64,000 bases of DNA from Cytobacillus sp. IB215665 (GTDB lineage: Bacteria; Bacillota; Bacilli; Bacillales; SM2101): NCBI RefSeq assembly GCF_033963835.1, contig NZ_JAXBME010000001.1:426415-490414 (forward strand), written 5' to 3'. Positions 55,587-63,960 of this stretch are shown here, piece by piece (position 1 is the first letter of the stretch; each line of letters opens with the position of its first letter). The notes below the pieces were generated by a model, which was not told the origin of the DNA, made no database searches, and was given only the letters and a program-made list of their open reading frames with translations. The translations under genes were made by a program, and so were the position numbers.

Positions 55587-56243
55587 ATGAAAGTATCAAT
55601 ATTAACCAGTGGGTTTCCTAATGGATTTACAGATGATTTCGTTAAATGCATAAAGGAATACTATAGTAATAATGGGTCGTTTGTTTTTATTGCATCTGAT
55701 TTTTCAGGTCATTCTAAAACAGATAAATATGCTGATGTAACTTTGAATATGTTTAGTAAAAAAGGTATTGCATTTGATGAAGTTAATGTCATTGATGATA
55801 GAATCACAAATGAAAAGGCAGTACAGTATATTGAGAAAGCGGATGTTATATGGGTTTCAGGCGGAAATACACTCGAACAGATAAAATATTTGAAACATTA
55901 TAATCTTATTCCAGCTCTACAGAGTAGAGAATGTATTATTATTGGTATGAGTGCAGGCTCTATAAATATGGCTAAGAAAGTTGTGTTGGCAAAAGATATT
56001 AATGATAACATTCCAGAGTTATCTATTTATGATGGTATCGGACTTGTTGATATTAATATTGAACCACATTTAGATTCTGCAAGTAAAAAGCATATAGAAG
56101 AAGATATTTACGAAGCATCACAGTTTGCAACAATTTATGGACTTTATGATAACTCATTCATTAAGATAGTCGATGATAAGATGGATATATTCGGTGAATA
56201 CTTCAAATACGAAAATATAGAAAATAAAACGATTAATTCCTGA
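55587..56243 (+). CDS. peptidase E-like protein (S51 family)
   Basis: 218 aa, class I glutamine-amidotransferase-like fold. The nucleophile Ser lies in IGMSAGSINM near residue 124 and VSGGNTLEQIKYL near 92, the S51 signature of alpha-aspartyl dipeptidases. No signal peptide, so cytosolic. ATG 55587 (MKVSILTSGFP) after GGAACGAGAG is preferred over the in-frame ATG at 55482. Confidence 0.82.
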   Translation: MKVSILTSGFPNGFTDDFVKCIKEYYSNNGSFVFIASDFSGHSKTDKYADVTLNMFSKKGIAFDEVNVIDDRITNEKAVQYIEKADVIWVSGGNTLEQIKYLKHYNLIPALQSRECIIIGMSAGSINMAKKVVLAKDINDNIPELSIYDGIGLVDINIEPHLDSASKKHIEEDIYEASQFATIYGLYDNSFIKIVDDKMDIFGEYFKYENIENKTINS

Positions 56244-56279
56244 ATAGAGTGCTAGTGGAATAAGAGAGCCAAAGAAATT

Positions 56280-56302
56280 CATATCATTGATATGATTTTT
56301 TT
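56280..56302 (+). terminator. terminator of the peptidase E-like gene
   Basis: CATATC/GATATG with ATT loop and T7; short stem. Confidence 0.55.
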
Positions 56303-56557
56303 GTTCAAATTTAATCTATTTTTATACCTTTCGCAAATAATTAACTGTAATGCAATTCACCTTTCGGCTGGCACTTAAAAGCATCCCTCTCACTCTATCG
56401 TTTGTGTGTAACTTCTTATTTTGTTGTAAGAATTTGAACCAGTAAAGGTAGGTAATTACCACGATTTTAATCACCTTCATTGGCATATAATATCTGGAGA
56501 TCCTATAAAATAATATGTAAAAATGTTAAATGGTACTAACGTTTAGTAAACACAAGC

Positions 56558-56586
56558 AAAAAAGGGGTACGAGGTACCCCTTTTTA
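56558..56586. terminator. strong hairpin near repeat S2
   Basis: AAAAAAGGGGTAC/GTACCCCTTTTT with a GAG loop; symmetric, so bidirectional. No gene ends close by. The rest of 56.3-56.6 kb shows nothing. Confidence 0.8.
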
Positions 56587-56597
56587 TTTTGCTGATC

Positions 56598-56671
56598 TTC
56601 AACAATATGGCGCATATCTGAAATATAGATATGTGCCATTATTCATTTTAGGTCCATATTCTAGAACAATG
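56598..56671. repeat. TIR hairpin-family repeat S2
   Basis: TTCAACAATAT, hairpin GGCGCATATCT/AGATATGTGCC, CATTTTAGG, then CCATATTCTAGAACAA: the left and right ends are inverted repeats. The best complete short copy together with S3. Confidence 0.75.
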
Positions 56672-56913
56672 CCTTTAAAGAAAATTGGATTTGTAGTTTA
56701 AAGTATAGAAGAGATTGTGAAATTCTGTGCTAAAAGAAACGGCAGATTAATTAAAGAAATAATCAAATATAGTGTATAGATTCAATACCATAGAAAAAAG
56801 AAGGAATATATAAATTTTACTACTCAAGAGTTGATAATTTGAAGAGATATTTAGCTGGTTTTCATTATATCTATTAAGTTATAATAAATAAAAAAACTTG
56901 ATTGGTGTGTAGA

Positions 56914-57258
56914 ATGGACGAATATATTAGATTAATGAACAAATCTGAAGACTATATTGAGAAAAATCTAAGCGAAAAAATTTCACTAGATGATTTAGCA
57001 ATTAACGCAAATATGTCCAAGTATCACTTCCATCGTATATTTAGTAAGTATAGTTCTGAGACTGTCAAACAGTTTGTTACGAGAATAAAAATAGAGCGGT
57101 CTGGAATATTCCTCGCTGTCCGCACCGATTTAAGTATTACTGATATTGCTTTTCGATATGGCTACAATGATGTAAGTACCTATAATAAAGCATTCAAAAA
57201 GCATCTAGGGATGTCTCCATTAGAATTTAGAAAAGCAAGAAACGACAAGAATTCATAA
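56914..57258 (+). CDS. AraC-family DNA-binding protein (HTH domain only)
   Basis: 114 aa containing just the two HTH motifs: LDDLAINANMSKYHFHRIFS near 27-46 and ITDIAFRYGYNDVSTYNKAF near 77-96, ending MSPLEFRKAR. The size is that of stand-alone MarA/SoxS-type activators. ATG 56914 is preferred over a TTG at 56902. The next gene, 38 bases on, encodes the GyrI-like domain that is often fused to this HTH. Confidence 0.88.
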   Translation: MDEYIRLMNKSEDYIEKNLSEKISLDDLAINANMSKYHFHRIFSKYSSETVKQFVTRIKIERSGIFLAVRTDLSITDIAFRYGYNDVSTYNKAFKKHLGMSPLEFRKARNDKNS

Positions 57259-57296
57259 GTATTCTTCGCTAAACTAATGTCAAAGGAGTTGATTTT

Positions 57297-57785
57297 GTGG
57301 AAAAGCCAATGATTACGGTGGAGAATTATGAAGTGGAAGTCATATATATACGCTTCAAAGGTACTTACACAGAGTTTAGAAAAAACAGTCGTAAGATGTT
57401 CAATGAACTCTTCAAATTCGCAAAGAAATACGATTTAATCAAGGGAAATTTCACAAAAGTAATGACTATATACCATGACAATCCATTCGTAACTGACCCT
57501 AATAATTTGCGAACTAGTGTCGCAATGACTGTTCCCTCAAATACTACAATAGTAGAAGAAGGTAAAATTGGTACTATGAAGTTTGGCGGGAAATATGCTG
57601 TATTACATTATGAGCTAAGTTTAGGTGAGTATGAACAGGCTTGGAAGTATGCTTATTCAGACTGGTTACTGAAAAATGATAAATATACACCTAGAGATTC
57701 TGTTCCATTTGAATTATATGTTACCGAGCCACCTAAAGATTTTACAAAGAAGAGTAAGACAGACATTTATATACCAATAGAATAA
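57297..57785 (+). CDS. GyrI-like / AraC effector-binding domain protein
   Basis: 162 aa, SHS2-fold small-molecule-binding domain (VEVIYIRFKGTY at the start, GGKYAVLHYELSLGEYEQAW near 98-117, and ELYVTEPP near 142). GTG 57297 follows AAAGGAG. It is probably the detached sensor of the preceding AraC protein; Rob/YdeE-type regulators have both on one chain. Ligand unknown. Confidence 0.82.
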   Translation: MEKPMITVENYEVEVIYIRFKGTYTEFRKNSRKMFNELFKFAKKYDLIKGNFTKVMTIYHDNPFVTDPNNLRTSVAMTVPSNTTIVEEGKIGTMKFGGKYAVLHYELSLGEYEQAWKYAYSDWLLKNDKYTPRDSVPFELYVTEPPKDFTKKSKTDIYIPIE

Positions 57786-57854
57786 GAGCATAAATTATCT
57801 TTCACTAACAGGTGGTAGAGTTTAATAAGTGTGCGAGCAAGTTTTAATACCTTT

Positions 57855-57926
57855 GGATGTTATGGTACATATCTAAAATATAGATATGTACCATTATTCA
57901 TTTTAGGGCCATATTGTTGAGCAACA
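57855..57926. repeat. TIR hairpin-family repeat S3
   Basis: Hairpin GGTACATATCT/AGATATGTACC, then ATTATTCATTTTAGGGCC and ATATTGTTGAGCAACA. Against S2 the stem has matched changes on both arms (C-G to T-A, G-U to A-T). Confidence 0.72.
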
Positions 57927-57961
57927 CTTTACTGTTTGTGTAGACCGTTTCCTCGGAACTT

Positions 57962-58003
57962 ATTCCCCGCTTTATATTTCGCTACACAAAGTGGGGAATT
58001 TTA
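57962..58003. terminator. terminator-like hairpin after the GyrI-like gene
   Basis: ATTCCCCGCTTT/AAAGTGGGGAAT with TTTT behind. The remainder of 57.79-58.26 kb holds no gene I can support. Confidence 0.75.
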
Positions 58004-58257
58004 TTGTTCCACAGACCCATAATGTTATTTTCTACATCCTAAATACCCTTTCTATTTCAAAAATATTTCTTATTTTAGAATAATTTTCTAAAAAACTCTT
58101 GTTTTATTAGAATGATTTACCTATAATAATTACCATGCCATAGAAAAGAGCTTTTTACATTGGGGTTTGAACACTATTTGGGGACAAATTCAGTGTTAGG
58201 AGTTCTCTTAATTATTGGGAGATTCATAAAATTATAGATAGCAGGGGCGAATAAAAA

Positions 58258-58746
58258 TTGATTTGGACATATTTTATTATCTTTTTGTTAGCAGCAATCC
58301 CATTTTTTGAAGTATTACTGATAGTGCCAGTTGCAATTATTGGTGGTATTCCAGCAATTCCAGTTATCATTATTGCCTTTTTAGGGAATTTATTAACGAT
58401 AATTTTACTTATTGTGTTTGTAGACTCAGTTCGCAATTGGCGTAAGAAGAAAAAAGGCAATAAAGAAAAAAGCGAATCTAAAAATAAACGCGCGAAGAAT
58501 ATTTGGGATAAATACGGATTGCCTGGCTTAGCATTCATAGGGCCGTTTTTTGTAGGTAGTCATTTAACAGCACTATTAGCTATCTCATTCGGCGGTACAC
58601 GTACAAAAACTTTAGTATTAATGACATTTAGTATCGCAATTTGGGCAATTTTACTTGGTAGTGCAGCATATTTGGGTTTTGATTCTTTAGTAAAAGATGA
58701 AGAGGGTTTTGGTTTTATCACAAGACTTTTAGATTTAAATAAATAA
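58258..58746 (+). CDS. small multi-drug export protein family (PF06695-like) membrane protein
   Basis: 162 aa with four membrane segments: about 3-30, 33-55, 92-115 and 120-142, separated by a highly basic stretch (RKKKKGNKEKSESKNKRAK, 62-80). The pattern FFEVLLIVPVAIIGGIP and KYGLPGLAFIGPFFVGSHLT fits the Sm_multidrug_ex family, whose real function is poorly known. The start is TTG at 58258 after CAGGGGCG. Followed by hairpin repeat S4. Confidence 0.8.
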   Translation: MIWTYFIIFLLAAIPFFEVLLIVPVAIIGGIPAIPVIIIAFLGNLLTIILLIVFVDSVRNWRKKKKGNKEKSESKNKRAKNIWDKYGLPGLAFIGPFFVGSHLTALLAISFGGTRTKTLVLMTFSIAIWAILLGSAAYLGFDSLVKDEEGFGFITRLLDLNK

Positions 58747-58754
58747 TAAACATT

Positions 58755-58801
58755 GTTCAGTTATAGGGCGCTCATCTGAAATAAGGATTAGCGTCTTTTT
58801 T
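58755..58801 (+). repeat. TIR hairpin-family repeat S4, acting as terminator
   Basis: GGCGCTCATC/GATTAGCGTC (one mismatch) then TTTTTT, 8 bases after the preceding stop codon, so it very likely also terminates that gene. Confidence 0.7.
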
Positions 58802-58924
58802 ATATGTTAATATTTACTTCAAACAAGCCCCTTCAGTATAATTAGATTGGTAAATTAAAGAATGTAAGTTTGATATTGTAAGAGTATTGTAATTTATATT
58901 ACATGGAAAAAGAGAGAGTAAATT

Positions 58925-59331
58925 ATGTTGAAGAAAACGTTTGTTGTCATTTTATCATTGATGTTATTACTTCCTTCTATATCAGTGTTTGCAAAATCAG
59001 GAGATCGTCCTAATGATTGGTCAAAGGAAACGATTCAAAGAGGAATTGACATGGGAATCATACCAGAAAGATTACAATCAAAGTAGTTTGATCCAATTAC
59101 GAGGGAATAGTTTTCAGAGTTATTAGTTAATGTAGGATTTTTGAAGTTAAAGTTGAGATGCGACGATACTTGGTCGAAAGAAACAATACAAAGAGTCATT
59201 GATTTAGAATTGGTACCTGAACGACTGCAAGCTATTTACTCTGATCCAATTTCGCAGGAGGAGTTTGCAGAGTATTAGTAAATATAGCATTTAAGAAGTC
59301 TGAACTATCTGATAGTTACACTCGGCTATAA
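58925..59331 (+). pseudogene. S-layer homology (SLH) protein, inactivated
   Basis: Starts with a good signal peptide (MLKKTFVVILSLMLLLPSIS, then VFAKS) and two SLH-like repeats, NDWSKETIQRGIDMGIIPER and DTWSKETIQRVIDLELVPER. It has TAG in place of a Tyr-type codon in SK-stop-FDPITRE (near 59084), TAG again after TRE (near 59108), and a one-base loss near 59272 after EEFAE; restoring it gives LLVNIAFKKSEL. Three lesions make it a clear pseudogene of a wall-attached protein. Confidence 0.75.
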
Positions 59332-59443
59332 GGAACACTGATTTGTTTGAACCGAGTTTATTAATAAGACTTTAATATTCAAAATTGAAGGAATACTAAA
59401 GTAGGAGCTTGATGTCATTCACTCAAAAGAAGCAATTGAGTTT

Positions 59444-59839
59444 ATGGTTATAGGGTTTTGCTTTATTACAATCGTAATTATCTCATTCCTTGTAACAGGT
59501 AAATGGAGAAAAATTTGCCGATCATTAGTGTTAGTTGTATTGTTTGCATATAGTATATTTTTTGTAGTACGCCCTTTTTGGATTGATGCACAAATTGACA
59601 AGAAAGTTACAATATTAAGGCTATACTTGGAACAACATTACCCAAATGAAGAATGGGTGATTTCAACAGTACCTCATCGTGAAGAAGGTTATAAACACGC
59701 TAACCCATACTATATTGGTGTTGTTTTTGAGAGTGAACCAGATGTTATTTATAAATATTGGGTAGAAAGTAAGAGTGATATCTACCAAATTAGTTTTTCT
59801 AGAGACAACCTGTTAGACGAATTAGAACATTTAGAATAA
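59444..59839 (+). CDS. hypothetical membrane protein, possibly frameshifted at its start
   Basis: 131 aa: two membrane segments (about 2-18 and 26-44), then a soluble domain with EQHYPNEEWVISTVPHREEG. ATG 59444 has no ribosome binding site. TAGGAG at 59403-59408 instead serves ATG 59412, whose frame (MSFTQKKQLSLWL) stops after 13 codons exactly where the long frame begins; one base change of frame would join them. I do not recognise the family. Confidence 0.55.
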   Translation: MVIGFCFITIVIISFLVTGKWRKICRSLVLVVLFAYSIFFVVRPFWIDAQIDKKVTILRLYLEQHYPNEEWVISTVPHREEGYKHANPYYIGVVFESEPDVIYKYWVESKSDIYQISFSRDNLLDELEHLE

Positions 59840-59885
59840 AGATAAATATTTTTGAGAAATAGAATTTAATAATAATCTTCCTTAA

Positions 59886-59916
59886 ATGGCGCATTTCTGC
59901 AATAGAAATGCGTCAT
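59886..59916. repeat. TIR hairpin-family repeat S5
   Basis: GGCGCATTTCT/AGAAATGCGTC with GCAAT loop; 11 base pairs, no T-run. Confidence 0.65.
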
Positions 59917-60069
59917 GGTTACTTAATTGTGCATTTCAGAGATAAGAAATCTGTTCTTTCTCGTTTGAGACAAACACGATGATGATAAGGTTATTATGGA
60001 TTAAAGAGGAATTCAAGATGGGATTATAATATAATTTACGTCCTTTTTAAAAATTTTCCATATTGTAAG

Positions 60070-60603
60070 TTATTTAAAATCATTATTCTTTATTGTATTT
60101 CCTATTAATTTTGCTAAAGCTTCTTGAGCGGCTGACTTTTTAATTATATCTTGAGTTTTTTTCTCTACTTTTAATAGGATTGATGTTGAACCTTCATCCA
60201 TTTCATTTGGATCAATCATAGCTAAAGCCCAACAACACCAAAAGCGCGCTTCATCATCGGTATTATTGGATATTACCTCTTTTAAACTATGTATACTTTT
60301 ATTACCTATCTTTACCAAATAAAGGCTTGATGCCATTCTTATTTGATCATTTGTAGCTAGTATTAGTTCGTTAAGTACCTCAGGTATTGCTACAGAAGCA
60401 CTTTCTCCTATTTCCCCTAAAACAATAATAGCCATCGTTTTTAAATCACTGTCTTCATTATTTCTAATTGTTTCTCTTAAGGTTGGCACCGCTTTTCCTT
60501 TCATAGCCCCCATAGCTTGAATACTTTGTAATGAGTTGTTTAGGCTGTTGCTTGTTAATAGTTGATTCATCTCTGATTTAATGAGCTCATTATGATTTTC
60601 CAC
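60070..60603 (-). CDS. HEAT-repeat protein
   Basis: 177 aa, all helical, with HEAT-like repeats at about 25-55, 58-90 and 95-130 (AVPTLRETIRNNEDSDLKTM, IVLGEIGESASVAIPEVL). Such repeats form protein-binding solenoids; some relatives are phycobilisome-lyase-like or immunity proteins, but nothing here decides. GTG start at 60601-60603 after AAAGGAG. It stands alone. Confidence 0.7.
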   Translation of the reverse strand: MENHNELIKSEMNQLLTSNSLNNSLQSIQAMGAMKGKAVPTLRETIRNNEDSDLKTMAIIVLGEIGESASVAIPEVLNELILATNDQIRMASSLYLVKIGNKSIHSLKEVISNNTDDEARFWCCWALAMIDPNEMDEGSTSILLKVEKKTQDIIKKSAAQEALAKLIGNTIKNNDFK

Positions 60604-60955
60604 TTATAGTCTCCTTTTTCTTGATAATTTCTTTAATTCAATCAAGCTATTTATCACCACTAAATTAATTTGAATTCACAAAACAATCCTGCTTGTCTTT
60701 TATCTAGTAAAATTACATCTCCTTCCATAAATTTGTTAATGGTAAAATTACCCTGTGATTTCTTTTCGCCAAATATATTCGTAAATCCTCCTTGCTTATT
60801 CAGGTAAGGTAACTATAAAGAGGAAAAAGTGATAATAGATGTACATTTTAAGTTTGATAATCCATATAACATGTAAATTCTAGGTTTAATAATCCAATGG
60901 TTAATTAATGAATAGATTTTTTAAAAAGTCTAGTGTACAGTCAAAAATAGTTACT
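60604..60955. other. intergenic, nothing recognised
   Basis: AT-rich spacer with no supported frame on either strand. Confidence 0.35.
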
Positions 60956-61026
60956 AAGCAATATGGCGCTTATCTGTAAAAAAGATTAGTGCTTTTCTTA
61001 ATTTTAGGACTATATCGTTGAAGATC
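60956..61026. repeat. TIR hairpin-family repeat S6
   Basis: CAATATGGCGCTTATCTG, AGATTAGTGCTTTT, AATTTTAGGACTATATCGTTGA: left end, hairpin and right end of the S form. Confidence 0.65.
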
Positions 61027-61103
61027 GATGATGGGTCTTTTTTAATATTTGCAGACACTTTGCTAACCTTAATGGATAGAGTACCAATGGAAACTAAGAA
61101 TAT

Positions 61104-61241
61104 GACGAAGAGCTGGGGGCTTATAACTACTACTATGAAGAGGCTTAGAATGAAAGAAGTTAATACAGGATTAAGAAAAGAGCATTTTATAAATTAGCCT
61201 TGGCATTACGAATAGAACCTTGTGAACAACTACAGTTATAG
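61104..61241 (+). pseudogene. possible gene remnant
   Basis: A frame with two internal stops reads DEELGAYNYYYEEA, then RIKKRAFYKLALALRIEPCE and a stop. The second part looks like the end of a helical or XRE-type regulator, but it is too short to assign. Confidence 0.2.
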
Positions 61242-61401
61242 TAGATTTAAGCCACAGTAGGTGTTTATAAGTGTTGTACTGATTTATCCTTTGGTTGTGA
61301 TTAACCAAAAGGATATGTGTAATAACTTTTGATAAATTTTTCTACGTATGTACATATTTTTTTAAAATAGTATAATCAAAAAAACAAGGGGGTGGATTAT
61401 A

Positions 61402-62538
61402 TTGGAAGATAAAAATAAAAAAGAACCAATGATTTTTGATATTCATGTCACAGAAGGAACTCATTATGATATTGGTAAACAAAGAGGGATTACATTTAAG
61501 GAACATTATTCAGAGGATATTTCCTACTATACTACCCCTTTGGAAGGGCAGGATTATCTTCCTGCAGCATTGGCTCATAAACGAATGATGATGATTGATA
61601 AAATTTGTCCCGGGTTTATTGATGAAATACAGGGATTTGCAGATGAAGTAAACATAGAAGCAGAAAAGATCCTATGCTACTCAAACTCGTTCCATGACTC
61701 ACCAAATTGCTGTCAATTTGCTGTTCACCCTTCAAATACAAGTGATGGTCATTTTTACGTTGGCAGAAGTTATGAGTATTTTGTAAGGGACGAGAGAAGC
61801 CTATGTATTACTCGTGTAAAAGGAAAACCAAAACATATGGGTTTCTCACTTCAAAATGCGGGCCGAATGGATGGAATGAATGAATACGGACTTGTAGTTT
61901 CTATGTCAAGTACTGCATATTTAAAACCTCTAAAAGGGTATGGGTGTGAGTTTTGGATCGCTATTCGAGCAATTTTAGACAGATGCAAAGATGTATATGA
62001 GGCTCAAAGCCTTCTTGAAGAGATACCTTTATGCACTAATGCAAACATTATGGTAGCGGATACATCTAATAATGTATCTATCTTCGAAATTGCCAGCTTT
62101 TCTGAACAAAAGAAGAGAATATTTGTACGTAAACCAGTGGGCGGACTAATCGTTTCTACCAATCATTATGTCAGTAATGAAATGAAAGAATTCGATGCAT
62201 ATCATCTGTGGAACTCGGAAATACGTTATTCCTCTGTTTGGAATACTCTATTGCGGGAATCACCTATCCTTGATCATAATAAGGTTAGGAACTTACTATC
62301 AACTAAGTATCCTCTGGGTCCATGTTGCCATTATTATTCAAGCGGAATGGGTACACTCAGAAGTATGATATTTGATATTACAGATAAGAAATTGAAGGTA
62401 AGCCTTGGTCCTCCCGATATGAATCCGTGGTATGCTGTTGATTTTGATGAACCGATAGGAATGAAGGAAATTGTTTGTGAGTATGAAAATGTGAATATTG
62501 ATAATCCTGAGCAATTTTTTAGAGAAATGAAAGGTTAG
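61402..62538 (+). CDS. C45-family acyltransferase/peptidase-like NTN hydrolase
   Basis: 378 aa, resembling acyl-CoA:6-aminopenicillanate acyltransferase. The likely nucleophile Cys is in SPNCCQFAV near 103-104, where autocleavage would expose it, with GRSYEYF and RMDGMNEYGLVVSMSS (about 152-167) following as in the family. Bacterial members are mostly uncharacterised amidases. The start is TTG at 61402 after GGGGGTGG. It stands alone between repeats. Confidence 0.8.
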   Translation: MEDKNKKEPMIFDIHVTEGTHYDIGKQRGITFKEHYSEDISYYTTPLEGQDYLPAALAHKRMMMIDKICPGFIDEIQGFADEVNIEAEKILCYSNSFHDSPNCCQFAVHPSNTSDGHFYVGRSYEYFVRDERSLCITRVKGKPKHMGFSLQNAGRMDGMNEYGLVVSMSSTAYLKPLKGYGCEFWIAIRAILDRCKDVYEAQSLLEEIPLCTNANIMVADTSNNVSIFEIASFSEQKKRIFVRKPVGGLIVSTNHYVSNEMKEFDAYHLWNSEIRYSSVWNTLLRESPILDHNKVRNLLSTKYPLGPCCHYYSSGMGTLRSMIFDITDKKLKVSLGPPDMNPWYAVDFDEPIGMKEIVCEYENVNIDNPEQFFREMKG

Positions 62539-62630
62539 GGATCTATTAATTAATCAGGCTCAAACATGTTTAACAGGTGTTTGCCATTAAGGGGACTGAA
62601 GAAATTCTGTAAGTCCCTACCAAAGTCTAG

Positions 62631-62678
62631 TCTTCCACAACCTGGCGCTTTTCAGAAATAATTCTGAAAAGCGTCTTT
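62631..62678. repeat. TIR hairpin-family repeat S7 (terminator-like)
   Basis: TTCCACAACCT then GGCGCTTTTCAGAA/TTCTGAAAAGCGTC with ATAA loop (14 pairs) and TTT; about 100 bases after the C45 gene. Confidence 0.72.
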
Positions 62679-62794
62679 ATGTGGTAACTTTTTTCATCGT
62701 TCAAAATGTTAATTCTATAGTGTGAAATTAATAGGAGAGTGGATGTATAGGAAAAACTTATAATATATTAAGTATACGTATTGTGGAGATTATG

Positions 62795-62944
62795 ATGAAA
62801 AGAACACTAATTATTGGAGCAACAATATTAGCAGTAACTATAGGACAACCTGTAACTGTTAATGGTGAATTGAACGTGGTATCAACTGGAACAAATGAGG
62901 AAGCCAAATTCAGAAGTTACTGTAAAAGGGAAAAATATAATTGA
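62795..62944 (+). pseudogene. small secreted peptide, probably frameshifted
   Basis: GGAG precedes ATG 62795. The 49-codon frame has a signal-like start (KRTLIIGATILAVTIG) and ends in a basic tail. A one-base shift near 62900 would instead give KPNSEVTVKGKNIIEDKLA ending at TAA 62958-62960, which reads more like a natural protein. Unrecognised. Confidence 0.35.
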
Positions 62945-63062
62945 GGATAAGTTGGCTTAATTTTTACTATTTTTAAAATATCGGTCTCTTATTTTTCATT
63001 TCAAGATTTTATTAAGGACCGTGGAAATTTTGACTATTAAAAAGCTTTTACTACTAGCTTGT

Positions 63063-63485
63063 TTAAGGACCCAAAATGGAGAAATGACCATGGTTTTTAA
63101 AGCAATCTTGTACCCATATATCAATTTCATTAAAAGGATCTAATAAATTAATATTATCTAGTTTTTCTTGTCTAAACTTAATTATTATTTTCTCTTTAAG
63201 TTTGTTCCATTGAAATATAGAAACTGTATTAGGTCCATAATAATTAAATTCCGGCATAATCTCTTCTATGAACGGAGATAACTTGTTAAAGTCTTCAAAT
63301 GTAACATAGATTGAACTTTCCTTCCAATGTTCCTTATTAAACCTTCCTTCAGCAAATTCATAAACACATTTATCCTCTAGATCTTTTAAGTGTAAAACTT
63401 TAATATGAGTAACCTCCTTGTAGTTTTTTCCGTAAAAACTATAGAATAATATAGATAGTGAATGACAGTAAAGTGTATTTGTCAT
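63063..63485 (-). CDS. hypothetical protein, start uncertain
   Basis: Up to 140 aa, mixed charged, no signal or membrane segment; not recognised. The ATG at 63483-63485 has GGGG only two bases away. A far better site, AAGGAGG (about 63420-63414), precedes an in-frame ATT at 63404-63402 that would give 113 aa (IKVLHLKDLEDKCVYEF). Either translation starts at ATT or the normal start codon has mutated. Confidence 0.5.
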   Translation of the reverse strand: MTNTLYCHSLSILFYSFYGKNYKEVTHIKVLHLKDLEDKCVYEFAEGRFNKEHWKESSIYVTFEDFNKLSPFIEEIMPEFNYYGPNTVSIFQWNKLKEKIIIKFRQEKLDNINLLDPFNEIDIWVQDCFKNHGHFSILGP

Positions 63486-63522
63486 TCCCCACTTAGATTA
63501 AGTTATATCATTAATACATTCT

Positions 63523-63732
63523 TTATTCAAAAAAAAACGAGTTATACTTTCCTCCAAAACTTAAAATTTCTTGAGTTGAATCAGCTAGAATAACATATCT
63601 GTAATCATCTAGATTCTTATACTTATGAGAAGGAATCTTATTCTTACCCGTCCCTTTCGTTACTTTAATGTCCCCATATGTACCTATCTTGTGGAACGAA
63701 TTTGGAGAGGTCTCTTTTTTAAGTTTTTTTAA
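63523..63732 (-). pseudogene. C-terminal remnant of a larger protein
   Basis: Minus-strand open frame of 69 codons with no start, ending at TAA 63525-63523. It reads SPNSFHKIGTYGDIKVTKGT, then KIPSHKYKNLDDYRYVILAD and SFGGKYNSFFFE. Composition and a clean end suggest the C-terminal domain of a secreted or toxin-like protein whose upstream part is gone. The family is not identified. Confidence 0.45.
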
Positions 63733-63960
63733 TTATGCATTTCAATTATAAAAATTATGTTATTTAGGCAATATTTTGAATAGACACATCTAAAAGGATC
63801 CCTTATAAATAGACAAACAGATTGTTACATTCAAGTCATACTATAAAACATGTCCATAAAGTGTTAAGCTAATGATTCAGTGTCACGATTTAAAATACAT
63901 CCCTGTTATAAAATTAATCTTAGAGATGGACACATGAAAAAATTTCAGGAGGTCTATACA
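63733..63960. other. upstream region of the last gene
   Basis: No gene. A weak promoter (TTGTTA near 63822 and TATAAA near 63842) may drive the DUF1456-like gene. Confidence 0.3.
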
